A stretch of 64,000 nucleotides of DNA from Lamprocystis purpurea DSM 4197 (GTDB lineage: Bacteria > Pseudomonadota > Gammaproteobacteria > Chromatiales > Chromatiaceae). How positions within the stretch are numbered: position 1 is the first letter of the stretch; every line of letters starts with the position of its first letter. The notes under the pieces are model-generated. The model was not told the origin of the DNA. It saw nothing but the letters and a program-made list of their open reading frames with translations, and ran no database searches. Location: positions 1 through 64,000 of the forward strand of contig NZ_KB902510.1 in the NCBI RefSeq assembly GCF_000379525.1, given 5' to 3'. Shown here piece after piece: positions 37,141 to 46,800 of this stretch. Position numbers and translations under genes: made by a program.

Positions 37141-38315
37141 CTACGGACTGATGGGCACGCCGGTCAACAGCACCTCGTCGATGTAGGCGAAGTCGCTGGT
37201 GTCGGTGTCCCACATGCCGAAGGCGATGCCGAACGCCGGGTTGTTGGCGGCGGCGGCCGGCAGGGCGATCTCGATCAGATGCAGTTGGCCATCGCTGGCC
37301 GGGTGGTGGTTATCGACGGTCAGCGGTTCGTACCAGGTTTGGCCGTCGGTCCAATAGAGGATCAGGTACTCCCAATTTTCGAACGACTTGGCGCCCAGGT
37401 AGACCGACAGCACAAGATCCTGGTAACCGGCGGTGGAGCGCCGGCGCTCGACCCAGACATTGTTGCCGGTGAAGCGCATGGCGTGGGTCCCGTGCTTGGG
37501 ATCGCCCGCGTACCAGGCGACCTTACCTTGGCGGTACCAACCCGCGAGCCCGGTCTCGAAGTCGCTGGAAAGCACCGTTTGGCGGACAGCCGGCGGTACA
37601 ACCTCGATCAGGCGTGATTGGCCGCCGGACCATGGCCGCCGGCACCGACATAGACGCCCTCGGTCGGGGTGTTGTAAAGGGTATTGTTCCAGATCAGGTG
37701 GTAGCGCGACGGCTCGCCCTGGTTACCGGCAATGAGGATACCGGCACCCTGCAGGTCATAGAACCGGCTGTTCATGACGACGTTGAAACTCGAATCCTGG
37801 AGATGCACGCCGCCGCCCTGGTGCGAGCCGGTGGCGTCGATGCCGTCGACGATGGTCCAGTCGACCGGGTCCGCATCGTTGTAGTCGCGATAACGGCCGG
37901 TCTCCAGGATCGCGAAGACGCCGTTGTTGGCGCGCCAACTGCGATAGACATAGAGCCGGTATTCACCCGGGTGTACGGCCAGATCGATCCCGGACAGATC
38001 GGTGCCGGCCGGGAAGCGGATGGTATCGGTCCCGGCGACCGCAACCCCGGTGGTGACCGGGACGATCGGCGCGCCGGAGCGGGTCAAGGCGACCGCCTCG
38101 GCATAGGTGCCGGGGGCGATTAGGACCTGATCGCCGGGTTGCAGGGCAGCGGCGGCGGCATGGGCGATCGTGCGCCAGGGGTGGGCGGCGGAGCCGTCGC
38201 CGGTGTCATTGCCGGCGGGCGACACGTACCAGTTTGCGGCCAGGGCCGCGCTGGGGATGAACAACATCAGGGTGGTGAACGCGGCGATGGCCGCCAGGTG
38301 ACGACGCAAGCACAT
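37141..38315 (-). pseudogene. Secreted right-handed beta-helix protein, frameshifted
   Basis: From ATG 38315 the first part has a signal peptide ending SAALA, then ANWYVSPAGNDTGDGSAAHPW, the start of many parallel beta-helix proteins (DUF1565-like). Later the frame stops at 37608 just after GGHGPAANHA. A second frame from about 37630 to 37141 carries VPPAVRQTVLSSDFE and FETGLAGWYRQG, a C-terminal jelly-roll-like domain. A single-base slip would join the two. The beta-helix is also shorter than usual, so an internal deletion probably accompanies the frameshift. Sequencing error cannot be excluded. Confidence 0.65.
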
Positions 38316-38446
38316 GTAGGGAGTACGCCAGGTTGGCACGACTACCGCGATCTTCCCGGGACGGGCAGGACGAATGGTCGAATCACCGTGCCCGCAATAC
38401 CCGGAGGACGCTCAGTCGCCCTTATATATTAGCCTATTAGCAATCA

Positions 38447-39286
38447 TTGATACGTAAAGAAATGTCGCCCGAACGCACCCAGCGTTTCACCGATCGCCTG
38501 GCGCAAATGCGCGGGGCGGCGATGAAGATGGGTCAACTCATGTCCCTGGACGGCTCCGACATCTTCTCTCCGGAGGCCGCCGCGATCATGGCGAGCCTGC
38601 GCGACCCTGCCCAGCCCATGCCGCTGGGACAGGTCAACCAGGTGCTTTCAGGCGAACTGGGGGTCGACTGGGACAAGCGCTTTCGCCGCTTCAACTTCAC
38701 CCCCATCGCCGCCGCCTCCATCGGGCAGGTCCATCAGGCCGAGACCCGGGACGGTCGGCACCTGGCCATCAAGATCCAGTTTCCCGGGGTGCGCGAGAGC
38801 ATCGACAGCGACCTGGACAATTTCGCCTTCCTGGGGCAGACCCTGGGGCTCGCGCCCAGGGGCGTCAACCTGGAGCCCATCCTGGCGGTAGCACGTCGCC
38901 AACTCCACCAGGAGGCCGATTACCTGACTGAGGCCGACGCGCTGGAAGCCTACGGGGCACTCATCGGCGACGACCCCGACTTGCTGGTGCCCAAGGTCCA
39001 CCGGGACCTCTCCAGCACCCGCGTCCTCGCCATGGACTTCGCCACCGGTATCCCGGTGGATCAACTCACCGGCCAGGCGTTTCGCCAAGTGGAACGTGAC
39101 CATGCCGCCACCCTCCTGGAGCGGATCTTTGTCGGCGGGCGCGAACTCTTCTACGAGGATGCCTTCGGCCGGAAACCCGAACCGGCGACCTTCTTCCTGC
39201 ACCGCAAGTTTGTCGGCATCTTCATGCTCTGTCGCCGCTTGCGGGCGCGAGTGGATTTGAATGAACTGACGGCGGCCTATGGGTGA
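38447..39286 (+). pseudogene. UbiB/AarF (ABC1) kinase-like remnant lacking the catalytic core
   Basis: The open frame of 279 residues has the family motifs KMGQ (in GAAMKMGQLMS), the Ala-rich loop PIAAASIGQVHQA, AIKIQFPGVRESIDSD and HQEADYLTEADALEAYG. After ATLLERIFVGG it jumps straight to the C-terminal end YEDAFGRKPEPATFFLHRKFVG. The segment with the NF motif and the metal-binding DFG, about 130 residues, is missing, as is the N-terminal 60-100. Only a TTG start exists. It cannot be an active UbiB-type ATPase. Confidence 0.7.
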
Positions 39287-39325
39287 CAATCCACACGCGG
39301 CCCTGAGTATCGTCGCGGCTTTGGC

Positions 39326-39379
39326 GTCTCGGTCTCGGTCTCGGTCGTTGTCGTTGTCGTTGTCGTAATCGCAATCGTG
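39326..39379. repeat. Degenerate hexanucleotide repeat
   Basis: Three units of gtctcg are followed by three of gtcgtt and then diverging units (gtcgta, atcgca, atcgtg). On the minus strand it reads as alternating Asp-Arg and Asp-Asn codons. It lies between the UbiB remnant and the helicase gene. Confidence 0.8.
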
Positions 39380-39553
39380 TTTACGATACCCGCGAGGACA
39401 CTCTCGCCCCACGGCGTTTCGCGGCCTTGATCATCGTTCCAGCCCTAGGGTGATAGCGCAGTCCACCGAATCCCGCGCCGTCTCTGGTAAACTGGCCGCA
39501 AGGCCAAAAAAGCCGCACAATGACCGCCGCCCCGCACAGTTGTCGAGACGGAT

Positions 39554-41710
39554 ATGCGCAATCCACAGTTGCAGTTGGCGCAAGAACTCATCCGCGGCAC
39601 GGATCTGAATGTCTTTCTGACCGGCAAGGCCGGTACCGGCAAGACCACCTTCCTGCACACGCTCAAAGCAGACCTGCCCAAACGCACCATCGTCACCGCC
39701 CCGACCGGGGTGGCCGCAATCAATGCCGGCGGCGTGACCCTGCATTCGTTTTTCCAGCTTCCGTTCGGCCCCTTCGTGCCCGGCGGAGACAGCGAGCGCC
39801 AGACGGCGGAGCGGCGTTTACGCCGGCAGAAGCGCGAGATCGTCCAGGGCCTGGACCTGCTCATCATCGACGAGATCAGCATGGTCCGCTGCGACCTGCT
39901 CGATGCGGTCGATTTCGTGCTGCGCCGGGAGCGCGACTCCGACCGGCCCTTCGGCGGCGTCCAGCTGCTGATGATCGGCGACCTGCATCAGCTTGCGCCC
40001 GTGGTGCCCGGGGCGGACTGGGCCATCCTCCGGGAGTTCTATGACTCCGCGTATTTCTTCGGCAGCCGGGCGCTGCAGGCGACCGAGATGGTGCCTATCG
40101 AACTTGAGCACATCTACCGCCAGTCCGACGCGGATTTCATCGAACTGCTCAATCGCGTGCGCGACAACCGGCTGGACGACGCCACCCTGGAGCGGCTGAA
40201 CTCACGCTATCAGCCCGATTTCCGGCCCAGTGAATCGGCGGGCTATATCACCCTGACGACGCACAACCAGGGCGCCGATCGCATCAATGAGACGCGCCTC
40301 GCCGCACTCGACACCAAGTCATTCACATTCGCCGCGAATATCCAGGGCGACTACCCGGCGCACAGCTATCCGACCGCCGAGAAGCTGACTTTGAAACAAG
40401 GCGCCCAGGTCATGTTCGTACGCAACGACGCCGGACCGGCCAAGCGCTATTTCAACGGCAAGATCGGCACCGTCACCCGCCTTGGCCGCGAGCGCATCGG
40501 CGTGCGTTGCCCGGATGATGCGACCGAGATCGAGGTCGAACCGGTTACCTGGGAGAACATCCAGTACAGCCTCGATCAAGAGACCAAGGCGATCACCGAG
40601 GAGGTCGTCGGCCGCTTCACCCAGTACCCGTTGCGTCTGGCCTGGGCGATTACCATCCACAAGAGCCAGGGCCTGACCTTCGAGCGGGCCATCGTCGATG
40701 CCGGGGCGGCCTTCTCGCCCGGGCAAGTCTATGTCGCCTTGAGCCGCTGCAAGACCTTCGAGGGGCTGGTGCTCGGCACCCCCATCCCGCGCCGGGCGGT
40801 CATGACCGATCAGGTGGTGGCGGACTATGTCACCGAGGCCACCCGCCATCCGCCGACCCAGGGCCGGATCGACCGCGCACGCATCACCTACCAGCAGCGG
40901 CTGCTCCAGGAATGCTGGGATTTCGACGCGCTTGGCGCCCGGTTGCGGCGACTGCTCGGCCTGCTGCGCGAGCACCAAAGGGTGATCGACGCGAACGGCG
41001 CGAACACCATCGACGCCCTGGAACGACAGACCTTCGATGCGGTGGTCACTGTCGCCGCCAAGTTCCGGGGCCAGCTCCGCGCGCTGTTCCAGGAGGACTT
41101 GCCCCCGGAAGACGATGCCCGTGTACAGGAGCGCCTGCGCAAGGCGTCCGTCTATTTCGCCGAGCAGCTCCAGCAGGGCCTGCGCCCCTGGCTCGCCGCC
41201 TTCTCATTCGGGACCGACAACAAGGCGCTGGGCAAGCAACTCGGCCAGGCCGTCGCGGCGCTGCGCACTGAGCTGGCGGTCAAGACCGCCGGTATCGAGA
41301 GTTGCCGGGACGGGTTCGCAACGGCCGCCCATCTGAGCGCGCTGGCCAAGGCGCGGATCGACGCCGAGCCCAACGGGCCGCCGACGGGGCCGGGACCAGA
41401 CCCGCGCCACGACGCGGCCGAGAGCCCCGGACTGCTGGGGGCGCTGTTGCGTTGGCGCGACCGCAAGGCGCAGGAAGAAGCGCGCGAGGGCGTGGAGCAC
41501 TATCGCGTGCTGACCCGCGCCGTCCTGCGACAGATCGCCGACACCCTGCCCCAGAACCCGAAGATGCTGGTCGCCGTCAAAGGCATCGGCAAGCCCTCCG
41601 TCGCGCGCTATGGCCAGGAGATCCTGGCCATCGTCGCCGACTGGTGCCGCTGCCAGGGCATCGAGGCCGCGGCCGTACCGCGCCCCGGCCAAGCAGACGC
41701 TCGGCGATGA
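39554..41710 (+). CDS. PIF1-like helicase with HRDC-like C-terminus
   Basis: The 718-residue superfamily 1B helicase has Walker A LTGKAGTGKTT (22-32), TAPTGVAAINAGGVTLHSFF (Ia), IIDEISMVRCDLLD (II), IGDLHQLAPVV (III), and near 380-420 AWAITIHKSQGLTFERAIVDAG and YVALSRC (V/VI). The region about 440-610 is helical, and the last 60 residues (HYRVLTRAVLRQIA, MLVAVKGIGKPSVARYG) resemble an HRDC/helix-hairpin-helix nucleic-acid-binding end. It probably unwinds structured DNA, such as G-quadruplexes or stalled forks. Confidence 0.9.
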   Translation: MRNPQLQLAQELIRGTDLNVFLTGKAGTGKTTFLHTLKADLPKRTIVTAPTGVAAINAGGVTLHSFFQLPFGPFVPGGDSERQTAERRLRRQKREIVQGLDLLIIDEISMVRCDLLDAVDFVLRRERDSDRPFGGVQLLMIGDLHQLAPVVPGADWAILREFYDSAYFFGSRALQATEMVPIELEHIYRQSDADFIELLNRVRDNRLDDATLERLNSRYQPDFRPSESAGYITLTTHNQGADRINETRLAALDTKSFTFAANIQGDYPAHSYPTAEKLTLKQGAQVMFVRNDAGPAKRYFNGKIGTVTRLGRERIGVRCPDDATEIEVEPVTWENIQYSLDQETKAITEEVVGRFTQYPLRLAWAITIHKSQGLTFERAIVDAGAAFSPGQVYVALSRCKTFEGLVLGTPIPRRAVMTDQVVADYVTEATRHPPTQGRIDRARITYQQRLLQECWDFDALGARLRRLLGLLREHQRVIDANGANTIDALERQTFDAVVTVAAKFRGQLRALFQEDLPPEDDARVQERLRKASVYFAEQLQQGLRPWLAAFSFGTDNKALGKQLGQAVAALRTELAVKTAGIESCRDGFATAAHLSALAKARIDAEPNGPPTGPGPDPRHDAAESPGLLGALLRWRDRKAQEEAREGVEHYRVLTRAVLRQIADTLPQNPKMLVAVKGIGKPSVARYGQEILAIVADWCRCQGIEAAAVPRPGQADARR

Positions 41711-41891
41711 CCGTTCCTATGGCGAGATCAGGATGGGACGGGCCCATCTGGCGCGGGCGCGATGCGCTGCAGCGGATATACTCGCCTTAGTACCCGTTTT
41801 CCGAATAGATTGCCGGAAAATCACGCCGCGAATCGAAACCGCCGCGGCCCGATCCACCGGCTGCATCCCGAGCAAGAATAGAGTGCCGAAC

Positions 41892-41915
41892 CTGGAGCCC
41901 AAGACTTCAGCCCCA
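41892..41915. repeat. Diverged copy of the 25488 repeat
   Basis: The sequence ctggagcccaagacttcagc resembles the 20-base arm at 25488-25507 with two or three changes. It lies at the end of the minus-strand GMC oxidoreductase gene. Confidence 0.4.
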
Positions 41916-41926
41916 AGTCCGGCGTT

Positions 41927-43561
41927 TCATCCAGCACCACCCCAAGCCGCACCGCTGCTCGGCGCGCCCAGATGGTCGGCCAGCCGCAGGGCAAAGGCGA
42001 CGATGCTCCAGGTGGGATTGCCGCTGCCGCTGGTGGGAAAGACCGAACCGCCGCAGATGAACAGGTTGACGACCCCGTGCACCTTGAGATCGGAGTCCAC
42101 GACCCCGGTGGCCGGCTGTGCACTCATCCGGGTGCCGCCGAGGTGGTGCGATGCATCGGCGAACAAAGCCGGCTCCAGATCGTTCGGATCAGAGAGCAGA
42201 CGACCGAGTCCGCGCGTTTCGAGCACAGTTCGCAGGGTCTCCTGGAGCCGCACCAGTGTTTCGATCTCCGGAGCATGAAGGCGCCAGTTCAGCCGCGCCA
42301 GGGGATTGCTGAACCGGTCCTTGCCGGTCCCCAGGGTGATCCGGCTGTCGGGGTCGGGCACCTGCTCGCAGTGGTTATAGACCACGAGGTTGCGGCGCTG
42401 CACGCGCGCCAGGGCGCGGGCCCGGAAGTAAAGTTGATACAGATCGTAGGGCAGCAACTCGCGCGGGGTCAGATGGTAAATCAGATCGTGAATGCGCGGG
42501 CGCAGTGAAGGGGCGAGGCGCCGCCCGGCATAACCACGGCGCAAGAGACATTTCATGACGTGAATCGTGGTGTCATAGCCCTGTTCCACGACCGACGGAC
42601 GCGCCACTTCAAAGTGCAGATACCCGTTCAGGCAGCGCAGGATGCGTTGTTTTTCGAACGCCAGGCCAAGGCCGGGCTGCATCATGCCGCCGCGCACCGG
42701 ACAACTGAGATACCGGGTCAGGTCGACGCCCGCACTCAACCGAATCTGCCCATGGAGCGCGCGCGGATGATCCATGAAATATCGGCCGAGCGGCTCGCGC
42801 GGGTAGCAGGCTTGCGGGTTGTCCAGCAGCCCCAGGAGCAGCAAGCGGGTATTTTCGATCGCCCCCATGGCCAGGATGAAGCGTCCGGCGCGCAACTCAT
42901 GCGTCGGCCCCCCCGTGGACGGAACCGCCCGCAGCGCGGTGACCCGGGTTCCCGCGTCGTTCAAACGCAGCCCGATCACCGTCAACCCGATGATGATCCG
43001 GCAGGCCGAACTGCGTTTCAGGGTGGTACCGAAGAGACTCCAGAAATTCGGCGGACGCTTGGCCCAGAGGGCGAGTTTCGACGAAAAGTCAGTGCGTTCG
43101 AAGAGCGCGGGTGGTCCGGCCGGCGCCTGTTGTCCGGCCCGGTTCGCGATGGGCTCGACGCCTGGTTGCGGTAATCCCATCAGCCGTCCGGCCTGCCGCA
43201 GGAAACCGAGATAGTCGGCAAAGGACACCGGCCACCCGCTCGCCGGAACCCAGTCACGGGTCTCGAAATCGATCGGCTCCAGTGGCATGCAGCGCCCGGC
43301 CCAAAGATTGGCAGTACCCCCAAGCATCCGCAGGCGATGCACAAAGGGTTCGCGGACCGGATGACCGACCGACTCCAGCGCGCTTAGTTCCTGAGCGCCT
43401 TGATGCGGCGCGGAATACCCACTTTCGATGACACAGACCGAGTGGCCAGCCCGAACCAGTGCGGCGGCGACCGTCAGACCCGCGGGGCCGGACCCAACGA
43501 CACAAACATCCGCCTCAATCCGCTGCCCAGGCGCCAAGTGACGGGCCACGATCACGGTCAT
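41927..43561 (-). CDS. GMC family FAD-dependent oxidoreductase
   Basis: The 544-residue flavoprotein starts MTVIVARHLAPGQ with ADVCVVGSGPAGLTVA (FAD loop). GGTANLWAGR and FILAMGAIENTRLLL are GMC motifs, and the C-terminal part has DASHHLGGTRM and NPTWSIVAFALRLADHL with the catalytic-site residues. The substrate, an alcohol or sugar-like compound, is not predictable. An alternative upstream ATG at 43633, with AAGG nearby, would add 24 residues and cannot be excluded. Confidence 0.88.
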   Translation of the reverse strand: MTVIVARHLAPGQRIEADVCVVGSGPAGLTVAAALVRAGHSVCVIESGYSAPHQGAQELSALESVGHPVREPFVHRLRMLGGTANLWAGRCMPLEPIDFETRDWVPASGWPVSFADYLGFLRQAGRLMGLPQPGVEPIANRAGQQAPAGPPALFERTDFSSKLALWAKRPPNFWSLFGTTLKRSSACRIIIGLTVIGLRLNDAGTRVTALRAVPSTGGPTHELRAGRFILAMGAIENTRLLLLGLLDNPQACYPREPLGRYFMDHPRALHGQIRLSAGVDLTRYLSCPVRGGMMQPGLGLAFEKQRILRCLNGYLHFEVARPSVVEQGYDTTIHVMKCLLRRGYAGRRLAPSLRPRIHDLIYHLTPRELLPYDLYQLYFRARALARVQRRNLVVYNHCEQVPDPDSRITLGTGKDRFSNPLARLNWRLHAPEIETLVRLQETLRTVLETRGLGRLLSDPNDLEPALFADASHHLGGTRMSAQPATGVVDSDLKVHGVVNLFICGGSVFPTSGSGNPTWSIVAFALRLADHLGAPSSGAAWGGAG

Positions 43562-43885
43562 GGCTGGTTCTCGATCAGTCGGTGTTTTCCGGCAGAACGC
43601 CTGGTCGTGCGCAAATCCGACATCGCCATACATCCCAACCTTTAGAAGTCCATGGACGGAGCACTAATCGACGCCGCGGGAGCGTCGTTGGTTGCAGTCT
43701 GGCAGAAAATCACCGCGCGGCAATACGCCGACTCCCAAAGCGTGAACTCTGTCACACTTGGTCACCAACAAGTGAAAACGCGTAAGAAAAGGGAGTGCGC
43801 AGCCATTCGGCCGGACGGAGCAAAGGCCCCGTCCGGCCGAATGGCCGCGCGGCCGGACCGCGAAACGCAGTCCCGCCAGTGACGG
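43562..43885. other. Intergenic region with 17-bp hairpin downstream of the first large surface protein
   Basis: At 43802-43818 and 43829-43845 lies a perfect 17-bp inverted repeat (gccattcggccggacgg and its complement) with a 10-base loop. It is 41 bases past the stop of the minus-strand gene 43886-47641 and is a likely transcript end without a T-run. A shorter related hairpin follows the second paralogue. The rest has no recognised gene. Confidence 0.6.
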
Positions 43886-46800
43886 CTAGAAGGTCAGCCG
43901 GTTCAGCACCTGCCCGGTTCGGGCGTCCGTGACGACGGCCCGCAGTTGGCCGTCGGCGCCGCAGCGGCCCAGCATCACCAACTCCGCGGCGCCGTTGTGA
44001 TCAATGTCGGCGATGCTGGCCAGATCGAGCGGCGTGCACCCCTTGTCGTACCAGAACCGATTCAGCCAGCGGTTGGTCGCCCCCTCCTGCACGAACACCG
44101 CGACCTGACCGGTCGCCGGGTTGCGGCCCAAGACCGCGTAGTCGTCCACGCCGTTGCCGTCCAGATCGGCGACCACCGCCAGCTTCAGCGGGTCGTAGCC
44201 TTGGCCGAACCCGGCCAGCGAGGCGACCCGTTGGTTGGTGGCCGCATCGACGACCCACACGCGGGTGTCGCCCGCCGCCGGGTCGCGCCACAGCAGCGCC
44301 ACCTCGGGCGCGCCGTTGCCGTTGCGGTCGGCGACCACCGCGGCCTGCAGCAGGTCGGCCCCGGACCACAGGGTCTGCACTGCGGCACCGGTGCGGGTGT
44401 CGTTGATAACCAGGCGGTCGGCCTTGGCGGGGTCGGACAGCACCACGCCGACTTCGGCGCTGCCGTTGCCGTTGAGGTCGGGCAGCGCCACCACCTGGCG
44501 CGGTTCGAACTGCGCGGCGAAGGACAGGGTGTTGAACAGGGTGCCGGTGGCCGCGTCACGCACCTCGACCTCGGTCGCGTCTTGCGGAACCGGGCACAGG
44601 GGCGCGGACGTGTCGGCGGCGGGTCCGCGGACGAAAATATCGAAAAACTGATTGGTATCGTCAGGAACAAGGTTAAAGGCAGTGGAAGCAAATGCGACAA
44701 ACCGACCGTCAGCGCTGATTGCTAACGAGTATGTCGCTCCAATACCCGGAGTCCCGCAGATGCCGCCGCTCACCCGCTCAATCGCCCCCGTCACACGGTC
44801 GTGGACGAACGTACCGGTCCAAGCATTGGGGTCGCCCGGGACGAGATTGCTGCTGTCGGAAGCAAACGCAACAAACCGTCCATCGCCGCTGATGGCTACC
44901 CCTGCGTATTCGCTGTCACCGCTCCCTTGAACCCCGTTTGCATCGACGCTCACCCGCTTGGTCGCCCCCGTCACGCGGTCGTGAATGAACGTATCGAACG
45001 CACCATTAGTATCGCCCGGTACGAGATTGCTGCTGTAAGACTGAAACGCCACAAACCTTCCGTCGGCGCTGATGGCCGCAGAGTAGCTCCCATCATTCCC
45101 TTGAACCCCGTTTGCGTCGACGCTCGCCCGCTCGGTCGCCCCCGTTATGCGGTCGTGGACAAATATATCGTTCACATGATTGGTGTCGCGCGGGACGAGA
45201 TTGCTGCTGTCAGAAGAAAACGCCACGAACCGCCCATCGGCGGTGATGGATCCAGACCAGCTATTACCATTCCCTTGAACCCCGTGCGAGTCGACGCTCA
45301 CCCGCTCGGTCGCCCCCGTCATGCGGTCGTGGATGAATGCATCCATTCTATCATTGATGTCGTTTAGTACGAGATTGCTACTGTCAGAAGAAAACGCAAT
45401 AAACTGTCCGTTGGAACTGATGGCCGGAGCGTAGCTGCCGCCGTCCCCTTGAACCCCGTTCGAGTCGACACTCACTCGCTCAGTCGCCCCCGTTGTACGG
45501 TCGTGAACGAATATATGAGGACCATCATTGGTTTCGCCCGGTACGAGATTGCTGCTGTAAGACTCGAACGCCACAAACCGTCCGTCCGCGCTGATGGCCG
45601 CACGGTAGCCCCCATAGTTCCCTTGAACCCCGTTCGAGTCGACGCTGACCCGCTCGGTTACCCCCGTCACGCGGTCGTGAACGAATACATCTCTCCAATT
45701 ATTGGTGTCGCCCGGGACGAGATTGCTGCTGTAAGACTGAAACGCCACGAACCGCCCATCGGCACTGAGCGTCGGGGCTTCACTTGAAGACTCGCTTTGA
45801 GCACCGTTCGAGTCCACACTCACACGTTCGGTCACGCGATCCGCCGCGACGAGCGTCGATGCTGCCGTGACCAGCGCGGCGAGTTCCTGAACACCGTTTC
45901 CGTCCTGGTCAGGGAGTACCGCCAAGTCCACCGGGGAAGAGAAGGGATCGCGATCGAAGCGGACGGTCCCGAGCGGATCGCCGGTCAGCGAGTTGCGGGT
46001 CTCGGCCTGAGCCGGGGCCGCGCCGAGCAACACCAGATTTGGCCCGAGCCCGGGGCTGACGGCCGGCAAGGTCTCGGCAGCCACCAATGACCGCACGGCA
46101 TCACTGAACACGACCTGGCTGATCAGCGCCCCGGTGGCGGCGTCTTTCACCGTCACGCGCGCGGCGTCCTGAACCCGGCTGACCACGGCGATCTCCGGGG
46201 TGCCGTCGCCGTTGGTGTCGCCTAGGGGTTGCAGCCAGGCACGCCGATACGGTGCCTCGTCAACTTGCACCTCGACCGCGCCCAGATCGAGACGGCCGCC
46301 CACGACCCGCGAGTAGCCCGAACCGCGCTGATCGAATGCGGGCGGGGGATTGAAATTCGGGTCGCCGCGATCGAGCACCGCGCTGCCGGGCAGCGGGACC
46401 TGGGTCAGGGTCGGGCCGCCGTGATCTCCCAACGTGCCAAGTAACGGATCGGTATCAAAGATGTTGGAGCCGGCGACCGCTTCTTCGATCGACACCGTAC
46501 CGGGCGCCTGGATCAGCGAATAATTGATATTGAAGGTCCCACCTCCATACAGGTCCGCTCTATCCGGAGACGCCGGGGTGCCTCGTTCGTTACCGGAGAT
46601 AATGGAATTCGAGATACCGACACCTGGCGACCAGGAAGATAAAGCGACGACTCCGCTGCCGACGTTTTCGGTGATGGTCGAGTTCAGGATGTCCAAGCGT
46701 TGTCCGCCATCATGGTATACGCCAACGCCATTGTTTGTAATAGTACTGTTGACGATGCTTACCAGGCCGGAGGAAGCCCCGATCGCAACACCTGGTCCGC

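Noticed and set aside
44700-45830. Regular repeats of about 135 bases considered as a CRISPR or satellite
   Set aside because: They encode the propeller repeats of the surface protein, keep frame, and diverge as coding repeats do.
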